A stretch of DNA of 32,161 nt from Rivularia sp. T60_A2020_040. Lineage in GTDB: Bacteria > Cyanobacteriota > Cyanobacteriia > Cyanobacteriales > Nostocaceae. The stretch is taken from positions 1-32,161 of the forward strand of contig JACYMD010000056.1 of the NCBI GenBank assembly GCA_015272215.1. The letters run 5' to 3'. This document shows positions 16,965 to 24,267 of this stretch, piece after piece. Each line of letters opens with the position of its first letter. Positions within the stretch are counted from its first letter, which is position 1. The notes beneath the pieces are model-generated. The model had not been told where the DNA came from. It searched no databases and saw nothing but the letters and a program-made list of their open reading frames with translations. The position numbers and the translations under genes are program-made.

Positions 16965-17690
16965 TCAAAACTTCGGCTGCGGATTTACGGAACCTCCGGG
17001 AACTACTGGTGTATTGGGTTGTTGCTGCTGTCTTTCTAGATATTCACTCAACACTGAAGCGATATCTCCACGAGTCATGGGTTTGAGGGGATTCAGTTGA
17101 CTTTGGGTATCGTTGATCAATCCTTCAGCGACAACGGTGGCAATTGCTCTTCTTGCCCAATCGGGAATTGATTCTACATCTGAATAGGTCGAAAGTATAT
17201 CAGTGACTGTATCATCGGAAAACTGAAATACACCGTAAGCTTGAGCAAATATTGCTAAACCTTCGGCTCTGGTAACTCTTTGATTGGGGAAAAATAAATT
17301 TCCTCGATAGCCTCTCATGATGTCAGTTTTCAAAACTGTTTGAATATCTTTATATGCCCAATGAGAAGATGGAACATCCGCAACTTTTACATCTTCTGCT
17401 GGAACATTTCTTCTATCAAGTCTAAACGTTTTTACCATAATCGTGGCTAATTCAGCGCGACTAACTAATCTTTCTGGGTGAAAATTACCATCTGAAAAAT
17501 TACTCATTAAGTTGGCTGCTACCACTCGTTTAATAGCATTAGATGATTGCGGTAAATCTTGCGGTTGTTCCTCTTCAATATTTACCAAATTGGGTTTTTG
17601 TTCGGTATTTTGCTCTTGTTGAGCATAAGCATTTGTGGGAAACCCTTGTATTAAAAAGATTAATGAAAGCGTACTGATAAATTTACCCAT
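16965..17690 (-). CDS. Secreted SLH-domain protein
   Basis: The ATG at 17688-17690 gives 241 residues with a signal peptide (MGKFISTLSLIFLIQGFPTN, then AYA|QQ). An open extension to 17732 adds fourteen residues and would spoil the signal peptide. After a Gln/Glu-rich linker come three S-layer-homology repeats, recognisable by FSDGNFHPERLVSRAELATI, the SSHWAYKDIQTVLKTDIMRG segment with RVTRAEGLAIFAQ, and PDWARRAIATVVAEGLIND with MTRGDIASVL. SLH domains attach proteins to peptidoglycan-linked polymers. In cyanobacteria they often sit in the periplasm or in porins, but no beta-barrel follows here. The tail is rich in Q, P and N. It is divergent from rpiA with a 193-base shared promoter region. 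Its specific role is unknown. Confidence 0.88.
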   Translation of the reverse strand: MGKFISTLSLIFLIQGFPTNAYAQQEQNTEQKPNLVNIEEEQPQDLPQSSNAIKRVVAANLMSNFSDGNFHPERLVSRAELATIMVKTFRLDRRNVPAEDVKVADVPSSHWAYKDIQTVLKTDIMRGYRGNLFFPNQRVTRAEGLAIFAQAYGVFQFSDDTVTDILSTYSDVESIPDWARRAIATVVAEGLINDTQSQLNPLKPMTRGDIASVLSEYLERQQQQPNTPVVPGGSVNPQPKF

Positions 17691-17883
17691 GATTCCAATT
17701 GTTGTTAAAATGCTACCAATTTTAACTGACAATAAATTTAGCTCTGTGGTTTCGTTATTTTCGTAGTTTTTCTGAGTATTCTTCCACCTACAATATCAGG
17801 ATTGCTGATGGAAATTATCAAATTTTGCCCCTTGACCGATACTATGTAGTAAGGAAGGCGTTTTATGAAGAGGAGTTTCGGGA

Positions 17884-18594
17884 ATGACCGCAACAGCAGA
17901 CCCTGTACAGTTGATGAAGCAAGAAGTCGGTAAAGCCGCTGCAAATTTAGTAAAATCGGGTTCTATCGTCGGATTGGGAACTGGTTCAACCACCGCTTTT
18001 ACGATTCAATTTCTTGGCGATCGCCTTAAATCTGGTGAGCTAACAGATATTGTGGGTATCCCTACATCTTTTCAATCGGAAGTTTTAGCTAAGCAATATG
18101 GCGTACCTTTAACCACTTTAGACGCGATCGACCATATTGATATTGCGATCGATGGCGCAGATGAGGTAGATCCCAATAAAAACTTAATTAAAGGTGGTGG
18201 TGCTGCACATACCCGCGAAAAAGTGGTAGACTATCTCGCCAATCAGTTTATCGTAGTTGTAGATAGCGGTAAATTAGTTAAGCGCTTAGGTGAAACTTTT
18301 GCGGTTCCTGTGGAAATCATCCCCATGGCAATTACCCCCGCCATGCAAGCTATTACCAAACTCGGTGGTAAACCAGAAATACGTATGGGTGTAAAAAAAG
18401 CAGGTCCCGTAATTACCGACCAAGGTAACATGGTGGTTGATGTCAGATTTGATAACATTAGCGACCCAGAAAACCTCGAAAAAACACTGAATAATATTCC
18501 CGGTGTTTTAGAAAATGGTATTTTCGTCAATTGTGTAGATAAAGTTTTAATTGGCGAAGTTAAAGATCATAAACCTGTTGTTCGGGAGATGTAG
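17884..18594 (+). CDS. rpiA: Ribose-5-phosphate isomerase A
   Basis: RpiA interconverts ribose-5-phosphate and ribulose-5-phosphate in the Calvin cycle and pentose phosphate pathway. The 236-residue length fits. [18 protein letters not shown] (about residues 31-48) is the phosphate-binding loop. [20 protein letters not shown] (about 82-101) has the catalytic aspartates, and [13 protein letters not shown] (about 102-114) has the catalytic glutamate. SGKLVKRLG and [11 protein letters not shown] follow. GAGGAG lies ahead of the ATG at 17884 and supports this start. It is monocistronic and divergent from the SLH-domain gene. Confidence 0.97.
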   Translation: MTATADPVQLMKQEVGKAAANLVKSGSIVGLGTGSTTAFTIQFLGDRLKSGELTDIVGIPTSFQSEVLAKQYGVPLTTLDAIDHIDIAIDGADEVDPNKNLIKGGGAAHTREKVVDYLANQFIVVVDSGKLVKRLGETFAVPVEIIPMAITPAMQAITKLGGKPEIRMGVKKAGPVITDQGNMVVDVRFDNISDPENLEKTLNNIPGVLENGIFVNCVDKVLIGEVKDHKPVVREM

Positions 18595-18634
18595 ATTTTT
18601 CCCCGACTGGTTCTGGTTATTCCGATCAATCAGT

Positions 18635-18758
18635 TTTTAATAATTTTGAGGGGTTTGTTCGTCTACCGACGTGCTGTAGAGACGTTATACATAACGTCTC
18701 TAGACAATTTTGGCAAAAACGAACCATCCATAATTAATGTGGTGGACTACTAGTAGTA
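18635..18758. mobile_element. Palindromic MITE-like repeat, copy C, with nested TAGAGACG hairpin
   Basis: GAGGGGTTTGTTCGT (about 18648) pairs with ACGAACC (18719-18725), and the right end is GGACTACTAGTAGTAC, matching copies at 61-165 and 8934-9057. In its loop sits a perfect 26-base hairpin (18677-18702), arms TAGAGACGTTAT / ATAACGTCTCTA around AC. The element occupies most of the 334-base gap after rpiA and may end its transcript. Confidence 0.6.
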
Positions 18759-18928
18759 CTCCCTGCTCCCTTAATAATAAGTTTCAAATTGACATTGTTT
18801 TAACATCCTCCTTTAGGTATATATTTACGTAATTCACGGATTTTTTTTCAACCCTTCATGTTTGTTTATTAAGAAATATTTCCATAAAATGAGAATAGGT
18901 GACAAAATTGATCAAATATTGAATTCCT

Positions 18929-19987
18929 ATGCCAGACACTTTAACAAAACTGACTTATCAAACCTTTCAGCAGGGTAAAAGCATTTTTGGTTTAGCTCAC
19001 AAAACCCTAAGTACGCAGCTAATGAAAGCTTTATCTCCAGTAGAGAAGAAAGTAACACCGATTCCAACGGAGTTATTGCTGAAATTACGGGAGCGTTTCA
19101 ATAATTTATTAGAAGTTGACTGGGAAGATGCGGAAAAAGGTGTATATCCCAAAAGTCTGCTTTTTGATAATCCTTGGGAGGACTTTTTTGTTTACTATCC
19201 ACAACTATGGATGGATTTACCCCAAATTTGGCACAGAGCTAAGTCCGAGAAATATAAAGAATTTTCTGAAAATATAGATACGACATATTATCCCCAATAT
19301 TATGTGCAGAATTTCCATCATCAAACTGATGGTTATTTGAGCGAATTATCTGCTAATCTGTACGATCTACAGGTAGAAATTCTGTTTAATGGTGCTGCTG
19401 ATGCAATGCGACGCAGAATTTTGGCTCCATTAAAAGATGGGTTAAAAGTATTTGCTGATGTACCACCACCTCAACAACGTATTTTAGATGTAGCTTGCGG
19501 TACCGGGCGCACGTTGAAGATGATACGAGCAGCTTTACCCCAAACGTCGCTGTTTGGTACGGATTTGTCACCAACCTATTTACGGAAAGCGAATCAACTA
19601 CTATCGGAAATTCCCGGAGAATTACCGCAACTGTTACAAGCTAATGCTGAAGAGTTGCCTTATTTAGAGAACTACTTCCATGCTGTAACTTGTGTATTTC
19701 TGTTCCATGAATTACCAGCAGTCATACGTCAACGAATAATTAATGAAGCTTTCCGAGTCACAAAACCGGGTGGAACCTTTATTATTTGTGATTCAGTTCA
19801 GTTGAGTGATTCACCAGAAGTTGAACCTGCAATGCACAATTTCTATGAAACTTTCCATGAACCTTATTATCGAAATTACATGACAGATAATTTAGTGGAA
19901 CGTTTGGAAAAAGCTGGTTTTGAAAACGTTGAAATCCAGGTTCATCACATGAGTAAATATTTGATTGCTCGTAAACCCTTACTATAG
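18929..19987 (+). CDS. Class I SAM-dependent methyltransferase
   Basis: The protein has 352 residues. About the first 180 form a helical N-terminal region without a family name that I recognise (it includes WEDFFVYYPQLWMDLPQIWH). The rest is a Rossmann methyltransferase domain: motif I RILDVACGTGRTLKMI, then FGTDLSPTYLRKANQL, ANAEELPYLENYFHAVTCVF and the post-motif VTKPGGTFIICD. The mid part resembles UbiE/MenG-type enzymes, but the long N-terminus is different. A quinone or lipid substrate is possible but unproven. The start ATG at 18929 follows CCT without a strong ribosome site. The gene stands alone, and a TAGAGACG hairpin follows 29 bases after the stop. Confidence 0.85.
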   Translation: MPDTLTKLTYQTFQQGKSIFGLAHKTLSTQLMKALSPVEKKVTPIPTELLLKLRERFNNLLEVDWEDAEKGVYPKSLLFDNPWEDFFVYYPQLWMDLPQIWHRAKSEKYKEFSENIDTTYYPQYYVQNFHHQTDGYLSELSANLYDLQVEILFNGAADAMRRRILAPLKDGLKVFADVPPPQQRILDVACGTGRTLKMIRAALPQTSLFGTDLSPTYLRKANQLLSEIPGELPQLLQANAEELPYLENYFHAVTCVFLFHELPAVIRQRIINEAFRVTKPGGTFIICDSVQLSDSPEVEPAMHNFYETFHEPYYRNYMTDNLVERLEKAGFENVEIQVHHMSKYLIARKPLL

Positions 19988-20748
19988 GTTTTTGTTGATT
20001 AATCAATAATCCATGTAGAGACGTAGCATTGCTACGTCTTTATAAGTTTTAAGTGTAGTGAAAAAGCCTTTTTTTATTAAATAAAAGCAAAAACTAGAGA
20101 CTAATGTTGCCTCTAGCTTTAAATGTAAAAACACGATACATAATATACAGATGAGCCGATTAAAACAAACTTACAACCGAGTAAAATAACTGAGTAATCT
20201 TGATTTTCCGCTGGAGAGCTTAAATAAAGTTACTTGTTAATTATGGTTATTTGACTTATATAGAGAAACTCAAAAAATCTAACCTCCCGACAGCAGATAT
20301 TATCTGCTCAATTAATCAGAAAGCAGTTGCAGAAAATCTAAGCAACATAAATTCTCGTTGGTTTATCCTCCATAAGCATATTTAGATTAGATATTCTGCA
20401 AAGCGATTGCACAAATCATACTCTAAAAAATATGAAGACAAATTGAGCATAAAACAATCAGTGGTAGAAGTGCGGGAGGAAAATTTTTCTTTGAGAAGCG
20501 GATGATGCTATAGACAGTCGATATAGGTATTTGATACTTGAGGTTTGACTGGCTATTTATACAGACAGACGGAAATAAAATAATAACGAACAATTATCTA
20601 ACAACGTCGTGTTGCAAAAATTATATCTGCACGAAGTGCAAAAGGTAAATGGTGGTTTTTAACACCCTAAAAGCGAGACTTGAATGTACTTGAGATAACA
20701 CGACTAACTGGTTCTATGCGTTGCATTCTTAGTAGAGATAAAGCAGAA
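19988..20748. other. Gene-poor spacer with a hairpin after the methyltransferase gene
   Basis: A hairpin at 20016-20042 (AGACGTAGC / GCTACGTCT, then T-rich) may terminate the methyltransferase transcript. It is also a member of the dispersed TAGAGACG family. A second dyad, CTAGAG-CTCTAG, is at about 20093-20114. I find no frame with coding character in the remaining roughly 600 bases, which form the region downstream of patX. Confidence 0.4.
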
Positions 20749-20961
20749 TTAAGCACGAATGGAATATTCTACAAACTCTCTGCGCCCACTACCTCTATGA
20801 GGTGCTTTCGGATTGTTTGAATTAGTTCTACTTAATAGTAATTCTTGTTCTCCGGAGTTAGAAAACATTTGATTTACTAAAGTATCTTCAATTCCTTGGA
20901 AGGTAACAGCTAAGGAGCCGAATACAAAACTTGTAACTAAAAGTGAAATGGCTGTACGCAT
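20749..20961 (-). CDS. patX: PatX-like RGSGR-peptide precursor (heterocyst pattern regulator)
   Basis: The 70-residue product has a hydrophobic N-terminus fit for export (MRTAISLLVTSFVFGSLAVT). A polar middle follows, and near the C-terminus is the motif HRGSGRRE (about residues 55-62). RGSGR is the same pentapeptide as the active part of PatS, the diffusible inhibitor of HetR. Small exported proteins with this (H)RG(S/T)GR motif are PatX, described as an ancient companion of HetR in filamentous cyanobacteria. The processed peptide would bind HetR in neighbouring cells and limit heterocyst formation. The upstream TCCGGA box at 21019-21024 suggests HetR-dependent expression in differentiating cells. 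No hetR is in the window. The identification rests on the motif, size and signal peptide. Confidence 0.85.
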   Translation of the reverse strand: MRTAISLLVTSFVFGSLAVTFQGIEDTLVNQMFSNSGEQELLLSRTNSNNPKAPHRGSGRREFVEYSIRA

Positions 20962-21018
20962 AGTAGATGTCTATTTTTGAACTATCCACTTCACTAGTAC
21001 TTAGTTTGAAATACTGCA

Positions 21019-21024
21019 TCCGGA
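21019..21024 (-). promoter_or_regulatory. DIF1-like box (TCCGGA) upstream of patX
   Basis: TCCGGA lies 58-63 bases before the patX ATG. In Anabaena the DIF1 motif TCCGGA is found near -35 of promoters induced in developing heterocysts in a HetR-dependent way. A weak -10 (TAAGTA or TACTAG, 15 or 19 bases downstream) would give a leader of roughly 30 bases. The motif is only six bases, so position and context carry the argument. Confidence 0.5.
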
Positions 21025-21062
21025 TAATTTACTGAATAGTATTTTTTTTTACTCATATTTTT

Positions 21063-21590
21063 TTAGCAATCTTCATGAGTGAGATGTTCTACTAATAACC
21101 AGTTACCAGCATGATATATGTGACCCCCTATAGTTATATTTTCTTTATTTGACAAGGATTGTAGGGCTAAATTTATATTGGAGTTTAAAGTTACAAGCTG
21201 GTAAATATATCCTTTGAGTATAATTAGAATCGTAATCTTAAACCTGTAATCTTGCTGATGTATACGCTGAAAAATCCCTTGATAACAGTGACTATTGCGT
21301 AGCTGTACTGTATTATTGCCACCGTATGAGTACTGATGATAAAATGTATTTTGATAATTACCACTAGCAGGATAACTATCTAAATTGTCTAAATAATACA
21401 GTTGCTTGATTAATCAATCTGGATGATTTGGTAGTAAATTGAACAACTTAACGATTGCTGCTGGTGCTTGTAGATTATTTAAGTTTGTTACTTCATATCT
21501 TGCACCATAGAAACCTATCGTTAAAATAATTACTAATTGTTTGACTTTATTTTTACCTGCCTGGGACTGCAAGTCCCAGTCTGATAACAT
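21063..21590 (-). pseudogene. Unrecognised ORF broken by one in-frame TGA
   Basis: From an ATG at 21588-21590 the frame runs 58 codons to a TGA (21414-21416) and then 116 further sense codons, with no Met, to a TAA at 21063-21065. The two halves join naturally if TGA was TGG (NHPD-W-LIKQLYYLD). The first residues (MLSDWDLQSQ) are translated from a palindromic repeat, so the true 5' end was probably lost or overwritten. Next is a hydrophobic KVKQLVIILTIGFYGARYEV. The C-terminal part contains GGHIYHAGNWLLVEHLTHED. I do not recognise the family. The length of the two linked open frames in AT-rich DNA argues for a former gene. Confidence 0.5.
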
Positions 21591-21610
21591 AAGTCCATTA
21601 AAATGGACTA
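21559..21610. repeat. Two-hairpin REP-like palindrome
   Basis: CTGGGACT-GCA-AGTCCCAG (21561-21579) is followed 12 bases later by AGTCCATT-AA-AATGGACT (21592-21609). Two adjacent perfect hairpins of this kind form a compact REP/BIME-like unit. It overlaps the 5' end of the broken minus-strand ORF. Confidence 0.7.
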
Positions 21611-21654
21611 AAATATTACAGCTTTAAGTTAGTTATATTTTTATTTATATTTTT

Positions 21655-21767
21655 GGCGTTGCTGAATCCGGGTATGAATTTAGATATAGAGACGCGATAC
21701 TATGAGCGTCTCTACAAGTGTTGCGGTTTTCCAATCAACCCGTTTCATATATCCAATCAGCAACGCC
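21655..21767. mobile_element. 113-bp MITE with terminal inverted repeats and 8-bp target duplication
   Basis: The element begins GGCGTTGCTGA and ends TCAGCAACGCC, perfect 11-base inverted ends. It is flanked on both sides by ATATTTTT (21647-21654 and 21768-21775). An internal hairpin AGAGACGC / GCGTCTCT lies in its middle. It has no coding capacity and must move with a transposase encoded elsewhere. An 8-base duplication is compatible with IS1, IS256 or ISAs1-type enzymes, and I cannot choose among them. A partial relative is at 16897-16950. Confidence 0.8.
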
Positions 21768-21915
21768 ATATTTTTGATGATTTAGCTAATTATACGGCTC
21801 TGTGCAAGATATAAGTTACCCCAAAATAATACTGATAATAAAAAGCATCGTAATTATCCCTCTCATCAGAAAACGGTTATATGAAAACAAACGATGAATA
21901 TTAACAAATAAAACA

Positions 21916-22161
21916 CTACCAAAACCGACACTTTTTTTGTACTTCCAAAAATAATACGCAGCCTAATAAAGATAAAATAAAAGTTAATCCGACAATAACA
22001 GTCAATAAAATAATTCGACGTAGTTTTTGGTTTTCTTGTTCGCGCTTCTGTCGTTTTTCATCTTCGCGTTTCTGTCGTTTTTCATCTTCGCGTTTTTGTT
22101 CTTCTCGATATTTTTGACTTTCTTTGATAAACTTAAGAGGGTGCGTGACCCGAAACCAGGA
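21916..22161 (-). pseudogene. Remnant encoding a charged coiled coil and one membrane helix
   Basis: The complement of this stretch is open for 81 codons and has no start. It encodes SLKFIKE-like residues, then a K/R/E-rich tandem repeat (KREDEKRQ units, 21-base DNA repeat), LRRIILLTVIVGLTFILSLL as a membrane helix and a short tail ending CRFW. This resembles the middle of large cyanobacterial signalling proteins (for example those with NACHT, TIR or WD40 parts), where a charged coil precedes a single helix. Upstream sequence (from 22162) breaks the frame, so only a fragment survives. The low-complexity frame on the opposite strand (22027-22233) is its shadow. Confidence 0.5.
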
Positions 22162-22164
22162 TTA

Positions 22165-22592
22165 AAAACCAAAAAAGTAGAGGAGCATCTAGCATCCGAT
22201 CTTCCCCATCAAAATATAGGTTCTCTTAATTGAACTAATCCAATAAATTGAGCGCACGTTCAAGAAGTTGAACGGCTTAAGAGTTCCCTTTCCTGAGATT
22301 TACTAGTATTCCAGTCCGAGATTCCTTTGAAATTTGCTCCAGTCGGATAATAAGTCTTTTGGTCTAAAAGTTTATTTTCAGCCGTTTTGAGTACGTAAAT
22401 TAAACTTAGTTAGATGTATATAAAAAACATGACTATACTGAAAAGTATCGTTATACTATGCTTGTATTGTGTTGTAACCCTACTAGCTAAACTATTGCTG
22501 CTAGTAAGAGTTTTACTTTTTTTATCAAAAGTTGAATTTGATAAGTAATTTATTACAACAATATTACTACGTAAAAACTCTGTTGGAGAACT
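22165..22592. other. Spacer with promoter region of the arginine-catabolism genes
   Basis: There is no gene here. The last 100 bases contain a dyad at 22522-22544 (separate entry) and GTAAGAGTTTTAC (about 22504), which has GTA-N7-TAC spacing. That is one base short of the NtcA consensus, so I do not call an NtcA site. Confidence 0.35.
22522..22544. promoter_or_regulatory. Dyad upstream of the REC-arginine deiminase gene, candidate operator
   Basis: TTATCAAA and TTTGATAA are perfect eight-base arms separated by seven bases. They end 48 bases before the ATG at 22593. The position near a promoter and start codon suits a repressor or activator site. The cognate protein is unknown. Confidence 0.4.
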
Positions 22593-24227
22593 ATGAAATT
22601 ATTCAGACGTGTTCTTGTAGTTGAAGATGATGTGAAGTTTTGGAAATCACGTATTCCAAGACTACTTCCAGATACGGACTGGCAGATTCAATTTGTCAGC
22701 ACGGTTGATAAGGCAAAGCAAACATTCCAAGATGACTGTAATTTTGATTTGCTCATTGTAGACTATCAGCTTAATTCGGGAACAGGGCAAGAGTTCCTAG
22801 AATTTGTCAGGAAGATTGATGTAAACATCCCGATATTAATATTTTCAGATGAACCAAGTAACAAGACTTTTGATATCAGAGATGTAGAAACTTATAAGAC
22901 GCTTCCTTTTATTGATAAAAATAATTGTCTTGCTAATCCGGAAAAGGCTGCTGCAATAATTAAAGCAGAATATGAAAAATATATGGCTGTAATGTGTACT
23001 CCGCAAATCCAGAGTGAGTATGGACAGTTGCGGACGGTTTTAGTACACACACCATTTGAAGAAATGGAGCAAATTGAGCCAAATGACCCTTGGTATTTAA
23101 TAGACTCTCGTCCTGCTCTACATCTAGCTCAGGAACAGCACATTGGTTTTATTAAAGCAATTAAAGAAAATAGCTTGCGTCCCATAGTTTTGGATATTGG
23201 GCTTTTGTTGTATGACGTGCTGAAGTCTCTCAAAGGTTGGGAACTGCAACAGGTAGTAGAGAATATCCTGTTCAGTCACGGATTTCAGATTTTAACAAAG
23301 CGCTGTGCTAAATACAACCTGGAATTAAGCCCCTTGTTACGAGAGAAAGTTGATGAAATTTGCAGTAATGACCCACAAACAATAACAAAAGTGCTGTTAT
23401 GCGGTTTGAATATAGCTGACTTACTTGGGGAAGATGCCGAGCATCCAATGCGAAAACAGCGAGATTGTCAAATTATTGCACCCGTGCCTAATTTGTATTT
23501 TATGCGCGACCCTGGTTTTGTTTTAGGTGAATCTTTTGTACTATCTAGAATGTATTGGAATGTACGGCGCCGGGAACCTTCAATTCTCCATACAGTGCTG
23601 AATTATCACCCATTTTTTAAAAATGCCAAATCCCAGGCTATCGACTGGAATTTAGATTCAGGGGAAGAGTTTTTTATAGAGGGTGGGGACGTAATGGCTA
23701 TAAGTCCGAATAATTATGCTATTGCCTTAAGTGAACGAACTAGCCGGCAAGCTGTCAGAAAGGTTGCTTTTGAACTGCTAAAAAGGGGAGCAGAGCGAAT
23801 TTTTCAACCAACAATTCCTGTTAAGCGAGCTTTTATCCACTTAGATACTGTCTGCTCTATTGTTGGTCCAGACTATGTTGTGGCTCATCCCGAAGCAGTA
23901 AAAGCCTATGCAAATACTCTCTGCTGGACTCATAAGACATTTGAATCCAATGATGAACCGGAATCTATAAATACGGATTTTATTCGCGTTCTCCAAAATC
24001 ATTTCAACAAAAAGATTATTGAAGTGACCGATCCTTCCGAGCAATTTGATGATGCGGTAAACGTTTTGATGATTAAACCTGATACAGCAGTTGCTTATGA
24101 TCGGAACCCAAAAGCAAACAAAGCTTTAAGAAAACATGGAATTCAGGTTATAGAGTTTTCTGGTTCTGATTTAGTAGTGGGTCGTGGTGGTGCCAGATGT
24201 ATGACCATGCCTATTCGCCGTGATTAA
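22593..24227 (+). CDS. Receiver domain-arginine deiminase fusion
   Basis: The 544-residue protein combines a response-regulator receiver (about 1-130) with an arginine deiminase (about 140-544), which hydrolyses arginine to citrulline and ammonia. The receiver looks competent: E11/D12/D13 acidic pocket, D57 phosphoacceptor (LLIVDYQL), S85 and K109. The deiminase has FMRDPGF (D306), FIEGGDVM (E363), HLDTV (H416) and GRGGARCM with the nucleophile C536, all positions expected for ArcA. Standard ArcA has about 410 residues and no receiver, so phosphorylation might switch catalysis. GGAG six bases before the ATG supports the start. It leads a plus-strand set with an ornithine cyclodeaminase-like gene starting 40 bases after its stop. 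No histidine kinase is nearby. Confidence 0.92.
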   Translation: MKLFRRVLVVEDDVKFWKSRIPRLLPDTDWQIQFVSTVDKAKQTFQDDCNFDLLIVDYQLNSGTGQEFLEFVRKIDVNIPILIFSDEPSNKTFDIRDVETYKTLPFIDKNNCLANPEKAAAIIKAEYEKYMAVMCTPQIQSEYGQLRTVLVHTPFEEMEQIEPNDPWYLIDSRPALHLAQEQHIGFIKAIKENSLRPIVLDIGLLLYDVLKSLKGWELQQVVENILFSHGFQILTKRCAKYNLELSPLLREKVDEICSNDPQTITKVLLCGLNIADLLGEDAEHPMRKQRDCQIIAPVPNLYFMRDPGFVLGESFVLSRMYWNVRRREPSILHTVLNYHPFFKNAKSQAIDWNLDSGEEFFIEGGDVMAISPNNYAIALSERTSRQAVRKVAFELLKRGAERIFQPTIPVKRAFIHLDTVCSIVGPDYVVAHPEAVKAYANTLCWTHKTFESNDEPESINTDFIRVLQNHFNKKIIEVTDPSEQFDDAVNVLMIKPDTAVAYDRNPKANKALRKHGIQVIEFSGSDLVVGRGGARCMTMPIRRD

Positions 24228-24267
24228 AAAATTTTTATTTAACGATTGTAAAAATAGGAAAAGCCAA

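Noticed and set aside
17738-17993. Two minus-strand ORFs over the rpiA start
   Set aside because: They are antisense to the rpiA leader and N-terminus, which is clearly coding on the other strand.
22027-22233. Phe-rich plus-strand ORF
   Set aside because: It is the complement of the KREDEKRQ-encoding repeat; low complexity only.
22504-22516. NtcA site upstream of the arginine genes (GTAAGAGTTTTAC)
   Set aside because: Spacing is GTA-N7-TAC, one base short of the required N8.
24220-24267. Start of the cyclodeaminase at the upstream ATG overlapping the deiminase
   Set aside because: The extension (MIKKFLFNDCKNRKSQ) is unlike the family, and the ATG at 24268 has a ribosome site and matches the conserved beginning.
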